From Veillonella sp. (lineage in GTDB: Bacteria; Bacillota; Negativicutes; Veillonellales; Veillonellaceae): a stretch of 17,749 nt of DNA. Position numbers and translations under genes: made by a program. How positions within the stretch are numbered: the first letter of the stretch is position 1; each line of letters begins with the position of its first letter. Shown piece by piece: positions 1 to 5,821 of this stretch. The stretch is from positions 1 to 17,749 of the forward strand of contig DXZL01000020.1 in NCBI GenBank assembly GCA_019419725.1. The letters are read 5' to 3'. The notes beneath the pieces are model-generated. The model did not search any database and was not told the DNA's origin. It was given only the letters and a program-made list of their open reading frames with translations.

Positions 1-84
1 GCATTGTTGATGCAACAAGCAGGTCTTACAAAATAATCGAATCTGAATATTCGAGTTCTTCATGGCTCATGTAAGGATTGTGAA

Positions 85-106
85 AGCCGCCCTTCGGGGG
101 GCGGCT
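85..106 (+). terminator. GC-rich hairpin just upstream of the first gene
   Basis: AGCCGCCC (85-92) pairs with GGGCGGCT (99-106) around a six-base loop. No T-run follows. Instead the ribosome site AAGGAGGA of the next gene begins seven bases later. It may be a weak or degenerate terminator of an upstream gene outside the window, or a 5'-leader structure protecting or modulating the mRNA of the exported protein. The stem is certain; its role is not. A weaker inverted repeat, TCGAAT/ATTCGA, lies at 37-54. Confidence 0.4.
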
Positions 107-123
107 CATCATAAGGAGGATGT

Positions 124-693
124 ATGAAATTCAAAAAAATTATGCCTGTATTGGCGCTTGCTTGTGTATGTGCAGTTGGTCAGGCGGATGCGGCTCGGGA
201 TACTTTGATGATGCCAGAACAACCAGCTGAACCATTAAACGTGATTGAAGCAGAAGTGGCTATTCCTGTACCTAGCGAAGAAGTTCGTGAAGTAGTGAAT
301 GCTTTCATACAATTCCAATTGGATCAAAAAGATAGATATATCATGGACGACTCTCGTATTATGAAGGGCCAAGAACGGTACCGCAATAATGCATTGTATT
401 ATATGAACGTTCGTCGTAGCTGGTACATTGTGAGTCATCGTTATAAGAAAGACAGCTATGCACGCATGGCGTTAGATCGTTTGTATAATGATTATAAAGA
501 CTTTTTTATTAATCATGTGACTGTGTCTGACGATGAAAAAATGGACTATGCACAACAAATCATCGATATCTTGGATCGCAATACGGCCAATGTACATGAT
601 GATGAATTGCGTTTCTACATGAATGAAATGGTTATCTTTAGCTTGAAAGAAGCTATGAAAGACGGCAACAATCGCGTGAAACCAGCCGAATAA
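124..693 (+). CDS. small exported protein of unknown function
   Basis: A 189-residue protein whose family I do not recognise. Residues 1-24 look like a type I signal peptide: a basic start (MKFKKIM), a hydrophobic stretch (about 8-18) and an ADA-A-type cleavage region near residues 21-24. The Cys at 14 is not in a convincing lipobox. The mature part is charged, rich in Tyr, Asp, Lys and Arg, and looks largely helical (for example residues 55-180), with no Cys pairs, no membrane span and no enzyme motif. It is probably a periplasmic or surface-associated helical protein. The start is set by AAGGAGGA at 113-120, three bases before ATG. The reading frame stays open after the TAA for 25 further codons to a second TAA at 769-771, so this copy may be shortened at its C-terminus. 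It appears monocistronic and ends at the terminator at 795-826. Confidence 0.8.
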   Translation: MKFKKIMPVLALACVCAVGQADAARDTLMMPEQPAEPLNVIEAEVAIPVPSEEVREVVNAFIQFQLDQKDRYIMDDSRIMKGQERYRNNALYYMNVRRSWYIVSHRYKKDSYARMALDRLYNDYKDFFINHVTVSDDEKMDYAQQIIDILDRNTANVHDDELRFYMNEMVIFSLKEAMKDGNNRVKPAE

Positions 694-771
694 GAAGATA
701 TTCCTAAGATGATGGAAGAACATCGTAGGGTGGATCTTCGACAAGCGATTTATGCACCAACAATTCAATAA
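694..771 (+). other. in-frame open extension beyond the stop of the exported protein
   Basis: Directly after the TAA at 691-693 the same frame continues for 25 sense codons (EDIPKMMEEH ... YAPTIQ) before a second TAA. The translation is amphipathic and similar in composition to the preceding protein, and the terminator stem begins only 23 bases after the second stop. This fits either a premature stop in a protein once about 215 residues long, or chance open sequence. Chance of 25 open codons is not negligible, so confidence is moderate. Confidence 0.4.
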
Positions 772-794
772 AATTTAGACCACATAAATTATGA

Positions 795-826
795 AAGCCG
801 AGGCAGTGATTGCCTCGGCTTTTGTT
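795..826 (+). terminator. intrinsic terminator of the exported-protein gene
   Basis: A perfect 11-bp stem, AAGCCGAGGCA (795-805) with TGCCTCGGCTT (811-821), and a five-base loop GTGAT, followed by TTTGTTATT. This is a typical Rho-independent terminator on the plus strand. Confidence 0.85.
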
Positions 827-862
827 ATTGTCTTTAGACTGGTTCAGACGTAGTCGCGAATC

Positions 863-889
863 ATAAAACCACCCGTTTTACGGGTGGTT
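863..889 (-). terminator. intrinsic terminator of the minus-strand operon
   Basis: AACCACCCG (867-875) pairs with CGGGTGGTT (881-889). Read on the minus strand the stem is followed by TTTTATGATT, and it lies 35 bases beyond the stop of the carbonic-anhydrase-like gene, so it most likely ends that transcript. On the plus strand no good T-run follows. Confidence 0.7.
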
Positions 890-923
890 CTGATTATTTG
901 TGCAAATTTTATTGTATATGTGA

Positions 924-1472
924 TTATACGATTTTGGCGTTTTTATCGTATTCCTCGCCACCTGCATCAGGAAGCATACCGTACTCAATAGTCCACAAGT
1001 GTTTATATTTTAAAGCTTGATTGTGAATGCGTTCGATTTGTGTTTCGTCTGTGCGAACAACACGGGCTGGAATACCAACTACTAAGGAGTTTGGAGGGAT
1101 TACAGTATTTTCTTTTACTACTGCACCAGCCGCGATAATAGAGCCAGAGCCAACATGACAACCGCTCAACACAATAGCTCCCATACCAACTAAAACATTA
1201 TCTTCGATTGTGCTTGCATGAACAATTGCACCGTGGCCGATTGTTACATAATCGCCTAAGATACATGCTTTATCGTCGTCTACATGCAAAACAGAGTTAT
1301 CTTGTACATTAGAATAACGACCTACTACAATTTTGTTTACGTCACCACGAAGTGCACAGTTTTGCCAAATAGATGCATATTCTTTAAGCTCTACATCACC
1401 AGCAAGTTCAGCACCGGGCATGACGCAACTTTTAGGATCTAATTTTGGATATTTTCCATGAAATGGTAACAT
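924..1472 (-). CDS. gamma-carbonic anhydrase family hexapeptide-repeat protein
   Basis: A left-handed beta-helix protein of the YrdA/PaaY/CaiE/gamma-carbonic anhydrase family, 182 residues with the start chosen here. Family members are trimers binding a metal between subunits; some hydrate CO2, but for most the substrate is unproven. The opening FHGKYPKL is the typical family N-terminus. The three expected metal-ligand histidines are present: one in QDNSVLHVD and two in TIGHGAIVH (residues 63, 80 and 85 from this start). Hexapeptide repeats run through most of the chain and a short helical tail follows (about 140-182). Start: an ATG at 1490 would overlap the upstream stop (TAATG) but has no ribosome site. 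The ATG at 1472 has AGGAG six bases before it and matches the family start. It is the second gene of an operon with the FabK-like oxidoreductase. No physiological substrate can be deduced. Confidence 0.9.
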   Translation of the reverse strand: MLPFHGKYPKLDPKSCVMPGAELAGDVELKEYASIWQNCALRGDVNKIVVGRYSNVQDNSVLHVDDDKACILGDYVTIGHGAIVHASTIEDNVLVGMGAIVLSGCHVGSGSIIAAGAVVKENTVIPPNSLVVGIPARVVRTDETQIERIHNQALKYKHLWTIEYGMLPDAGGEEYDKNAKIV

Positions 1473-1489
1473 ATAGTACTCCTGATTCA

Positions 1490-2443
1490 TTAAACAATTT
1501 CAATAAGGCGTTGAGCCTTACGAATAGACATAATTGCTTCGTTCATTACAGTTTGAACAATTGTATGAGCTGGTTCGATAGCGACAAGACGATTCAAGGC
1601 TTGTCCAACTTGTACCGCACCGTTTACAACATCGCCATCAATTGCGGCGCGTTTATTAGTGCCTTGAGACATTTTTGTACGCTCTTCAGGTGTAGTAACA
1701 CCATCAGTTTCTGCTGCTAAATAGCGAGTAGTAAATTCATTTTTTAAGCTGCGAACACCGCCGTGGCCAGAGAGAAGACCAGTTACAACAGAATCAGTAT
1801 CGGTTGCTTTGATAATTGCTTCTTTCATATTTTGATGTGCTTGACATTCTTCCGCTAGCAAGAAGCGAGAGCCCATTTGTACCCCTTCAGCACCCATTAA
1901 TAATGCAGCTGCAAGACCACGACCATCTACAATAGAACCAGCTACTACTACAGGAATAGAGATTTCTGGCAAAATATTCTCCATTAAGGACATTGTTGTT
2001 TGGCTGCCAATATGACCACCAGCTTCCATACCTTCTACGATCATCGCATCAGCACCTGCTTCTTCGATACGTTTAGCCAATTTAAGGGAAGGTACTACAG
2101 GGATAACCTTAATACCAGCCTCTTGGAGCGGTTTGATATATGGTACAGGATTACCAGCACCGAGTGTTACAAATGCAGGTTTTTCTTCGATAATAACATT
2201 TACTAACTCATCTTTATTAGGTGCCATTAACATAAGGTTAACACCGAAAGGTTTATCTGTTAATTCTTTACATGCACGAATTTCATTACGAGTCCATTCA
2301 GCATCGCGGCCACCAAGGGCGATAACACCTGTTGCACCTGCGTTAGCAACGGCAGCAACTAATTTGTGTTCAGATACCCAAGCCATAGCACCTTGGATAA
2401 TAGGGTATTCAATTTGTAAAAGTTCCGTTAAAGCTGTTCTCAT
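1490..2443 (-). CDS. FabK-like / nitronate monooxygenase-family flavin oxidoreductase
   Basis: An FMN-dependent TIM-barrel protein of 317 residues, in the family that includes enoyl-ACP reductase FabK and nitronate monooxygenases. It aligns without large gaps to the FabK at 6816-7760: IEYPIIQGAMAW (11-22), NEIR, DKPFGVNLMLM, GAGNP (96-100), EGMEAGGH (137-144, with the conserved His at 144), a phosphate-binding region VAGSIVDGRG (168-177) and GVQMGSRF. In the last motif region the usual AGG reads AGS, a visible difference from FabK. It could be a second enoyl-ACP reductase or a flavoenzyme with another substrate. The start at 2443 has AGGAGG four bases upstream; a longer reading from 2488 adds a hydrophobic stretch with no ribosome site. 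It is the first gene of a two-gene operon, outside the fab operon and divergent from rubredoxin. Confidence 0.88.
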   Translation of the reverse strand: MRTALTELLQIEYPIIQGAMAWVSEHKLVAAVANAGATGVIALGGRDAEWTRNEIRACKELTDKPFGVNLMLMAPNKDELVNVIIEEKPAFVTLGAGNPVPYIKPLQEAGIKVIPVVPSLKLAKRIEEAGADAMIVEGMEAGGHIGSQTTMSLMENILPEISIPVVVAGSIVDGRGLAAALLMGAEGVQMGSRFLLAEECQAHQNMKEAIIKATDTDSVVTGLLSGHGGVRSLKNEFTTRYLAAETDGVTTPEERTKMSQGTNKRAAIDGDVVNGAVQVGQALNRLVAIEPAHTIVQTVMNEAIMSIRKAQRLIEIV

Positions 2444-2516
2444 AAATCCTCCTATGATAACAAAATAAATGATGATTTCTCTAATCAATAGTTCATAGTA
2501 AGATAGTAAAATTCTT

Positions 2517-2545
2517 ATTATACGTATATCGCATAGAGAAGTAAG
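2517..2545 (-). promoter_or_regulatory. probable promoter of the FabK-like/carbonic-anhydrase operon
   Basis: On the minus strand a perfect -10 box TATAAT lies at 2522-2517. The best -35 candidate 16 bases upstream, TTACTT (2544-2539), is weak. Transcription would begin near 2510, giving a leader of about 65 bases before the ATG at 2443. The -10 is convincing, the -35 is not. Confidence 0.45.
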
Positions 2546-2550
2546 TGTTC

Positions 2551-2566
2551 ATAAGTACATACTTAT
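2551..2566. repeat. perfect short palindrome, operator-like
   Basis: ATAAGTA (2551-2557) and TACTTAT (2560-2566) are perfect inverted copies separated by CA. The element lies just upstream of the -35 region of the minus-strand operon, a position typical of an activator or regulator site. The regulator is unknown. It shares a GTAC core with FapR-type sites but lacks their ACCT centre. Confidence 0.4.
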
Positions 2567-2689
2567 ATAATAAGTTATTAGTTTATTTGTTTTGGAATAT
2601 AATGTAACTATATTCTCTTATATATAATAGTATAATATATAAATTATGTACACCTTAGGCCAATATTTTCGTTAATACTACAAAAACTG

Positions 2690-2831
2690 TTGGTAGAATA
2701 AAGTCTATTATTTATATTGATAGAGGGAGAGTGATGAAAAAAATTTTGGGGGATTGAATCTAAAAGCGCCTAAATGATAATAGATTTCAAATTAATATGT
2801 AACACAAATCCGCATATTATATATGCTTTTT
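2690..2831 (+). other. AT-rich intergenic unit: promoter-like and terminator-like ends without a gene
   Basis: Between the divergent promoters (2546-2868) there is no credible protein gene. A promoter-like pair TTGGTA (2690-2695), 17 bases, TATATT (2713-2718) is followed by an AGGGAG and a seven-codon frame (MKKILGD, 2734-2757). About 55 bases further on, a small hairpin GCATAT-TAT-ATATGC (2812-2826) is followed by five T. This could be a small RNA of roughly 105 bases, a remnant of a lost gene, or chance in AT-rich DNA. The stem is only six weak pairs, so confidence is low. Confidence 0.2.
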
Positions 2832-2868
2832 AAATATTGGGAAAAATGAGAAATTAAGAAAATGAGTA

Positions 2869-2897
2869 TTGAAAAGTTTCGATATCTTTGATATACT
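2869..2897 (+). promoter_or_regulatory. promoter of the rubredoxin gene
   Basis: TTGAAA (2869-2874) and TATACT (2892-2897) are separated by exactly 17 bases, a near-consensus sigma-70 type promoter. Transcription should start close to 2904, leaving a leader of about 70 bases before the rubredoxin ATG. Confidence 0.7.
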
Positions 2898-2903
2898 ACA
2901 TTA

Positions 2904-2918
2904 CAGATAGAGTATCTG
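2904..2918. repeat. inverted repeat at the rubredoxin transcription start
   Basis: CAGATA (2904-2909) and TATCTG (2913-2918) are perfect inverted copies around GAG. The element begins at the predicted first transcribed base, so it could be an operator for a repressor, for example one responding to oxygen or redox state, or a small 5' hairpin. No regulator can be named from the sequence. Confidence 0.4.
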
Positions 2919-2973
2919 AATTATAAAAGATAAACATTGAAAGAATAATTTTCAAGTGAAGGAGGAAATACAC

Positions 2974-3108
2974 ATGGAAAAATACGTATGCGTAGTATGT
3001 GGTTGGGTTTATGATGAAGCTGTTGAAGGCGTGAAATTCGAAGATCAACCAGCTGATTATGTTTGCCCAATTTGCGGTGTTGGTAAAGACCAATTCGAAA
3101 AAATGTAA
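2974..3108 (+). CDS. rubredoxin, short form
   Basis: A 44-residue one-iron electron carrier. The iron ligands are C6-VV-C9-GW and C31-PI-C34-GVGKDQFE, both typical rubredoxin knuckles, and KYVCVVCGWVYD is the usual N-terminus. Rubredoxins are generally 52-54 residues; here the loop between the knuckles has 21 residues instead of about 29, and the usual Trp before the second knuckle is Tyr (ADYVCP). Comparable loop-deleted forms are known, for example the 45-residue rubredoxin of Desulfovibrio desulfuricans. It acts in the cytoplasm, probably passing electrons to oxygen or peroxide reductases (rubrerythrin, flavodiiron proteins), none of which is encoded nearby. The start has AAGGAGG (2959-2965) eight bases upstream. 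It is a single-gene transcript with its own promoter and terminator. Confidence 0.95.
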   Translation: MEKYVCVVCGWVYDEAVEGVKFEDQPADYVCPICGVGKDQFEKM

Positions 3109-3120
3109 TTGACTTACCAA

Positions 3121-3157
3121 AAAGACTATCTTGAGTCCGCTTAAGATAGTCTTTTTT
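3121..3157 (+). terminator. rubredoxin terminator
   Basis: AAGACTATCTT (3122-3132) pairs with AAGATAGTCTT (3143-3153); three more pairs, one of them G-T, leave the loop TCCG. TTTTTT follows (3152-3157). It ends the rubredoxin transcript directly before the yceD promoter. Confidence 0.9.
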
Positions 3158-3159
3158 AT

Positions 3160-3188
3160 TTGACAAAGCACTATGTCATGTTTATAAT
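3160..3188 (+). promoter_or_regulatory. consensus sigma-70 promoter of yceD-rpmF
   Basis: TTGACA (3160-3165), exactly 17 bases, TATAAT (3183-3188): both hexamers perfect. Transcription should begin about 3194-3196. This rules out an ATG at 3192 as the start of the following gene when this promoter is used, and supports the ATG at 3210. A maximal-strength core promoter suits a ribosomal protein operon. Confidence 0.92.
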
Positions 3189-3209
3189 ATTATGAGTCGA
3201 GGTAAGATT

Positions 3210-3722
3210 ATGAAACTGCAAGTAGAGCAAGCAAAAGAACATATAGGAAAGAAATTTCCTTATAGCTATACGATACCATCCTCTGAGCTTGGTGACGTAA
3301 CTGCTTTTCCTTGGAGCCGTCATGATATAACCATTAATGGTGAGTTTTGGTTTGATGGTCAAAATTACATCGTTCAAGGTTCGATAGAGTCTAAAGGCGA
3401 TTACGAATGTTCACGTTGTTTAACTACAACAGAGCATGATCGTAAGGATTCCTTTGAGGAAATCTTTAGTGATTCTAGAGACGTTGCTGAAGATGTGATT
3501 CCTTTCGATGGAGAGGAAATTGACTTAACCGAACTAATTAGGGATACATTAATCATCAATGAGCCCTCTCAAGTGTTATGTCAGGATGATTGCAAAGGAT
3601 TGTGCGTTCATTGCGGAGCAAATTTAAATGTTTCACCTTGTTCTTGTGAATCCTTTGTGGTGGATCCTCGATTTGCAGAGTTACGTGCTTTGCTTGATGA
3701 GAAAGATGATAGATTGTCCTAA
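3210..3722 (+). CDS. yceD: YceD/DUF177 family protein, 23S rRNA accumulation
   Basis: A 170-residue cytoplasmic protein of the DUF177/YceD family, encoded just upstream of L32 in most bacteria and needed for normal 23S rRNA levels in E. coli and plants. The cysteine pattern is clear: C67-SR-C70 in the middle, then C124-x3-C128-x3-C132-VH-C135-G-x-NLN and C144-S-C146, which probably bind metal. The acidic stretch EEIDLTELIRDTL (about 102-114) is typical. Start: an ATG at 3192 would add six residues but lies at or before the expected transcription start; the ATG at 3210 has GAGGT at 3199-3203, six bases upstream. The leader would be only about 15 bases. Cotranscribed with rpmF, 25 bases downstream. 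The exact molecular role is still unclear. Confidence 0.93.
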   Translation: MKLQVEQAKEHIGKKFPYSYTIPSSELGDVTAFPWSRHDITINGEFWFDGQNYIVQGSIESKGDYECSRCLTTTEHDRKDSFEEIFSDSRDVAEDVIPFDGEEIDLTELIRDTLIINEPSQVLCQDDCKGLCVHCGANLNVSPCSCESFVVDPRFAELRALLDEKDDRLS

Positions 3723-3747
3723 TGATTGTACTAAGGAGGTGCAGATA

Positions 3748-3924
3748 ATGGCAGTACCTAAGCGTAGATTGTCTAAATGCCGTCGCGATCGCCGTCGTGC
3801 TAATTGGAAATTGGAAGCTCCTGGTTATGTAGCATGCCCACAATGCCACGAACCTAAGATGCCTCATCGTGTTTGCCCTACATGTGGTCACTATAAAGGT
3901 GAGCAAGTAGTAGCTAATGCTTAA
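3748..3924 (+). CDS. rpmF: 50S ribosomal protein L32
   Basis: A 58-residue ribosomal protein of the large subunit. The basic N-terminus MAVPKRRLSKCRRDRRRANW is diagnostic. A zinc ribbon is formed by C30-PQ-C33 and C43-PT-C46, so this is the metal-binding form rather than the cysteine-free paralogue that some Firmicutes induce under zinc limitation. The start has a perfect AAGGAGGT (3733-3740) seven bases upstream; in-frame extension upstream into yceD has no support. The gene ends the yceD-rpmF transcript at the terminator 3938-3967 and is separated from the fatty-acid operon, whereas in many Gram-negative bacteria rpmF reads directly into plsX. Confidence 0.97.
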   Translation: MAVPKRRLSKCRRDRRRANWKLEAPGYVACPQCHEPKMPHRVCPTCGHYKGEQVVANA

Positions 3925-3937
3925 TATGTGAGCTAAA

Positions 3938-3967
3938 AAAAGACGCCTACTGTAGTAGGCGTCTTTT
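3938..3967 (+). terminator. yceD-rpmF terminator
   Basis: AAAAGACGCCTAC (3938-3950) pairs perfectly with GTAGGCGTCTTTT (3955-3967) around the loop TGTA, with further T following. A strong, A/T-flanked hairpin; the flanking A-run also makes it usable on the opposite strand. Confidence 0.93.
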
Positions 3968-4019
3968 TTGTATACTTTTAGTAATATATAACTTAATATA
4001 CTTGATATGCATTAGTCAG

Positions 4020-4067
4020 TGCCATTATTTTATAGTAATATAAAACTGTAGAATAGTGGCATTTTTT
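4020..4067 (+). terminator. second terminator-like hairpin after rpmF
   Basis: TGCCATTATTT (4020-4030) pairs with GAATAGTGGCA (4051-4061), 11 pairs including two G-T, with a 20-base loop, followed by six T (4062-4067). The 304-base gap between rpmF and fapR holds no gene: it contains two terminators, AT-rich sequence, then the fapR promoter and operator. This hairpin may back up the first terminator and isolate the fapR promoter from readthrough. Confidence 0.5.
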
Positions 4068-4159
4068 ATACTTTTATAAACAAAAAGATACTTAAATATA
4101 AAATAATAACTATATTTGGTATATATGTGCAAAATCTGTTACTATATGTATGAAAAGCC

Positions 4160-4188
4160 TTGCAAATAAGGGAATTATTGTATATACT
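4160..4188 (+). promoter_or_regulatory. promoter of the fapR-fab operon
   Basis: TTGCAA (4160-4165), 17 bases, TATACT (4183-4188). Transcription should start near 4195, about 34 bases before the fapR ATG. It is the only well-formed promoter I see for the whole fatty-acid operon. Confidence 0.72.
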
Positions 4189-4200
4189 TAGGATGTAATA

Positions 4201-4217
4201 TTAATACTAGGTCATAA
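4201..4217. promoter_or_regulatory. candidate FapR operator
   Basis: TTAATACTAGGTCATAA is an imperfect 17-bp inverted repeat. Its half-sites TTAATACT and (reverse complement) TTATGACC each match six of eight bases of TTAGTACC, the FapR half-site as I recall it from Bacillus; the reverse strand carries the core ACCTAGT. It lies just downstream of the predicted transcription start, where bound FapR would block promoter clearance, and FapR is autoregulated in Bacillus. The position and core argue for a real site; the consensus is from memory. Confidence 0.6.
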
Positions 4218-4228
4218 AAGGTGGTCCC

Positions 4229-4789
4229 ATGAGTCGGTTAAAGAAGCAAGAGCGCCAAAAGCAGTTACAAGAAAAACTGAATATTACGCCATTTCTTACT
4301 GATGAAGAATTGGCTACACACTTTAATGTAAGTGTGCCAACGATTCGTCTGGATCGTCTAGAGTTGGGCATTCCTGAATTGCGTGAACGCATACGCGTCA
4401 TGGCTACAGGTCAATCACAAGAAGCGGTAGAACATGTACCGTACGAAGTGGTTGGTGAACTGATCGATGTTACGGAAGGCCAACAAGCATTATCAATGCT
4501 ACGTACTACTTCTGACATGGAAGATCGATTTGGACATGTAGAGCCACAGTATTTATATGCTCAAGCAAATTCCCTCGCAAAGGTAGTCATGGGGACTACT
4601 GTTTGTTCTGCGGAGGTTGGAAATATAAAATATAAAAATCCAGTTGGAGCTGGTACTAATCTGGTGGCAAAAGCAGAAATTGTGCGTCGCCGTGGTAATA
4701 AGTTCTTTATTTGGGTCATTATAAGAGATAAAATAAAAGAAGTATTTCGCGCAAAATTTATTATGGAATCCGTAGAGAATAGGGTGTAG
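4229..4789 (+). CDS. fapR: fatty acid and phospholipid biosynthesis regulator FapR
   Basis: A 186-residue transcriptional repressor that senses malonyl-CoA: in Bacillus the ligand releases it from DNA, turning on lipid synthesis genes. Residues 20-50 form the DeoR-like helix-turn-helix (TPFLTDEELATHFNVSVPTI, then RLDRLELGIPELRERI), almost identical in pattern to known FapR. Residues about 72-182 form the hot-dog ligand domain, with the characteristic HVEPQYLYAQANSLA (103-117) and the NPVGAGTNLVAKAEI strand region (137-151). The start has AGGTGG four bases upstream. It is the first gene of the operon, three bases before plsX, matching the fapR-plsX order of Bacillus and Clostridium. A candidate operator lies between promoter and start, so autoregulation together with the whole fab operon is likely. 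Confidence 0.95.
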   Translation: MSRLKKQERQKQLQEKLNITPFLTDEELATHFNVSVPTIRLDRLELGIPELRERIRVMATGQSQEAVEHVPYEVVGELIDVTEGQQALSMLRTTSDMEDRFGHVEPQYLYAQANSLAKVVMGTTVCSAEVGNIKYKNPVGAGTNLVAKAEIVRRRGNKFFIWVIIRDKIKEVFRAKFIMESVENRV

Positions 4790-4792
4790 ATT

Positions 4793-5821
4793 ATGAAAAT
4801 TGCAATAGACGCCATGGGTGGCGACTTTGCTCCATTGGAGACTGTACTAGGATCCATTGAAGCCGTACGAGCAAATGAACACATTGAAGTGGTGCTCGTC
4901 GGCGATGAGCAGCAAATTTTTAATATATTAGAAGCTAGGAATGAAGCTAAGAATCCACGCATTTCTGTACACCATGCCAGTCAAGTTATCGGTATGGATG
5001 AGCATCCAGGACAAGCATTGCGTAAGAAAAAGGACGCATCCATTGTGGTAGCAACATCTTTAGTTCGTGATAATGCTTGCGATGCCGTGATTGCTCCTGG
5101 TAGTACAGGTGCAGCTGTAGCAGCTGCATTGTTTGGCCTCGGTCGTATTAAGGGGGTTGATCGCCCGGTTATTGCAACTCCGATGCCAACAGTTAGTGGT
5201 ATTACTGTTATGTTAGATTCTGGTGCTAACTCAAATAGTAAACCAAAACATCTTGTACAAGGTGCATTGATGGGTTCTGAATATGCAAAACTTTTATTAG
5301 GTAAAGAAGAACCTACAGTAGGGTTATTAAATATTGGCGAAGAAGCCACTAAGGGGAACGATGTCGTTCTAGCCACATATCCAATTTTGGAACGTATGAA
5401 AACTATTAACTTCAAAGGTAATATTGAAGGCCGTGATATTCCAAAAGGGGTCGTAGATGTTGTTGTTTGCGATGGTTTTGTCGGTAATGTGGTACTTAAA
5501 TTTGCAGAAGGCTTGGTAACAGGTCTTACACAATTAGTAAAGGATAGCATTATGGCAGGTAGTATTTTTGCCAAAATTGGTGCTATGCTTGTAAAGCCAG
5601 CTTTAAAAAAGATGGCAAAACGCTTAGATCACACAGAAAATGGTGGTGCTCCACTCTTAGGGGTTAATGGGGTGTTTATGATTGCTCATGGTAGCTCCAA
5701 AGCTAAAGAGATTAAAACTGCTATTGAAATTGCTAGTGATTTAGTAGAACGTAAAATTATTCAACACATAAGAGAAACAATGGATATTGAAGGAGCCTTG
5801 AAGTATGACTATGATGAGTAA
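4793..5821 (+). CDS. plsX: phosphate acyltransferase PlsX
   Basis: A 342-residue, peripheral membrane-associated enzyme that converts acyl-ACP and phosphate to acyl-phosphate, the acyl donor used by PlsY to start phosphatidic acid synthesis. The N-terminus MKIAIDAMGGDFAP is the family hallmark; other family segments are PGSTGAAVAAALFGLGRIKG (about 103-122), DSGANSNSKPKHLVQGALMG (about 143-162), LLNIGEEATKGND, VVDVVVCDGFVGNVVLKF and the C-terminal NGGAPLLGVNGVFMIAHGSS. Length is normal for the family. The start lies three bases after the fapR stop with AGGGTG upstream. Its last 17 bases overlap fabH, suggesting tight translational coupling between phospholipid and fatty acid synthesis. No active-site loss is visible. 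Confidence 0.97.
   Translation: MKIAIDAMGGDFAPLETVLGSIEAVRANEHIEVVLVGDEQQIFNILEARNEAKNPRISVHHASQVIGMDEHPGQALRKKKDASIVVATSLVRDNACDAVIAPGSTGAAVAAALFGLGRIKGVDRPVIATPMPTVSGITVMLDSGANSNSKPKHLVQGALMGSEYAKLLLGKEEPTVGLLNIGEEATKGNDVVLATYPILERMKTINFKGNIEGRDIPKGVVDVVVCDGFVGNVVLKFAEGLVTGLTQLVKDSIMAGSIFAKIGAMLVKPALKKMAKRLDHTENGGAPLLGVNGVFMIAHGSSKAKEIKTAIEIASDLVERKIIQHIRETMDIEGALKYDYDE

Noticed and set aside
4..18. Inverted repeat TTGTTG-ATG-CAACAA
   Set aside because: It is short, at the window edge and possibly within coding sequence; likely chance.
1..36. Possible 3' end of an upstream gene (frame 1 ends ...QQAGLTK, stop at 34-36)
   Set aside because: Frame 3 is also open to a stop at 72-74, and neither tail is recognisable, so the upstream gene cannot be assigned.
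235..438. Minus-strand open frames over the exported-protein gene (also 472-768)
   Set aside because: No ribosome site, unlikely composition, and antisense to a well-supported gene with signal peptide.
2762..2773. AAAAGCGCCTAA identical to the left arm of the rnc terminator at 12792-12803
   Set aside because: There is no matching right arm here; a 12-base match may be chance or a terminator remnant, too little to call a repeat.
2774..2833. 19-codon plus-strand frame in the AT-rich gap
   Set aside because: No ribosome site, AT-driven composition and overlap with the hairpin at 2812-2826.
2896..3171. Minus-strand open frames across rubredoxin
   Set aside because: They are mirror frames of the rubredoxin gene and its terminator, without start signals.
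4981..5574. Long minus-strand open frame over plsX (and similar ones at 10053-10364 and 10989-11447)
   Set aside because: These are antisense shadows produced by the codon pattern of conserved genes; no ribosome sites and no recognisable protein.
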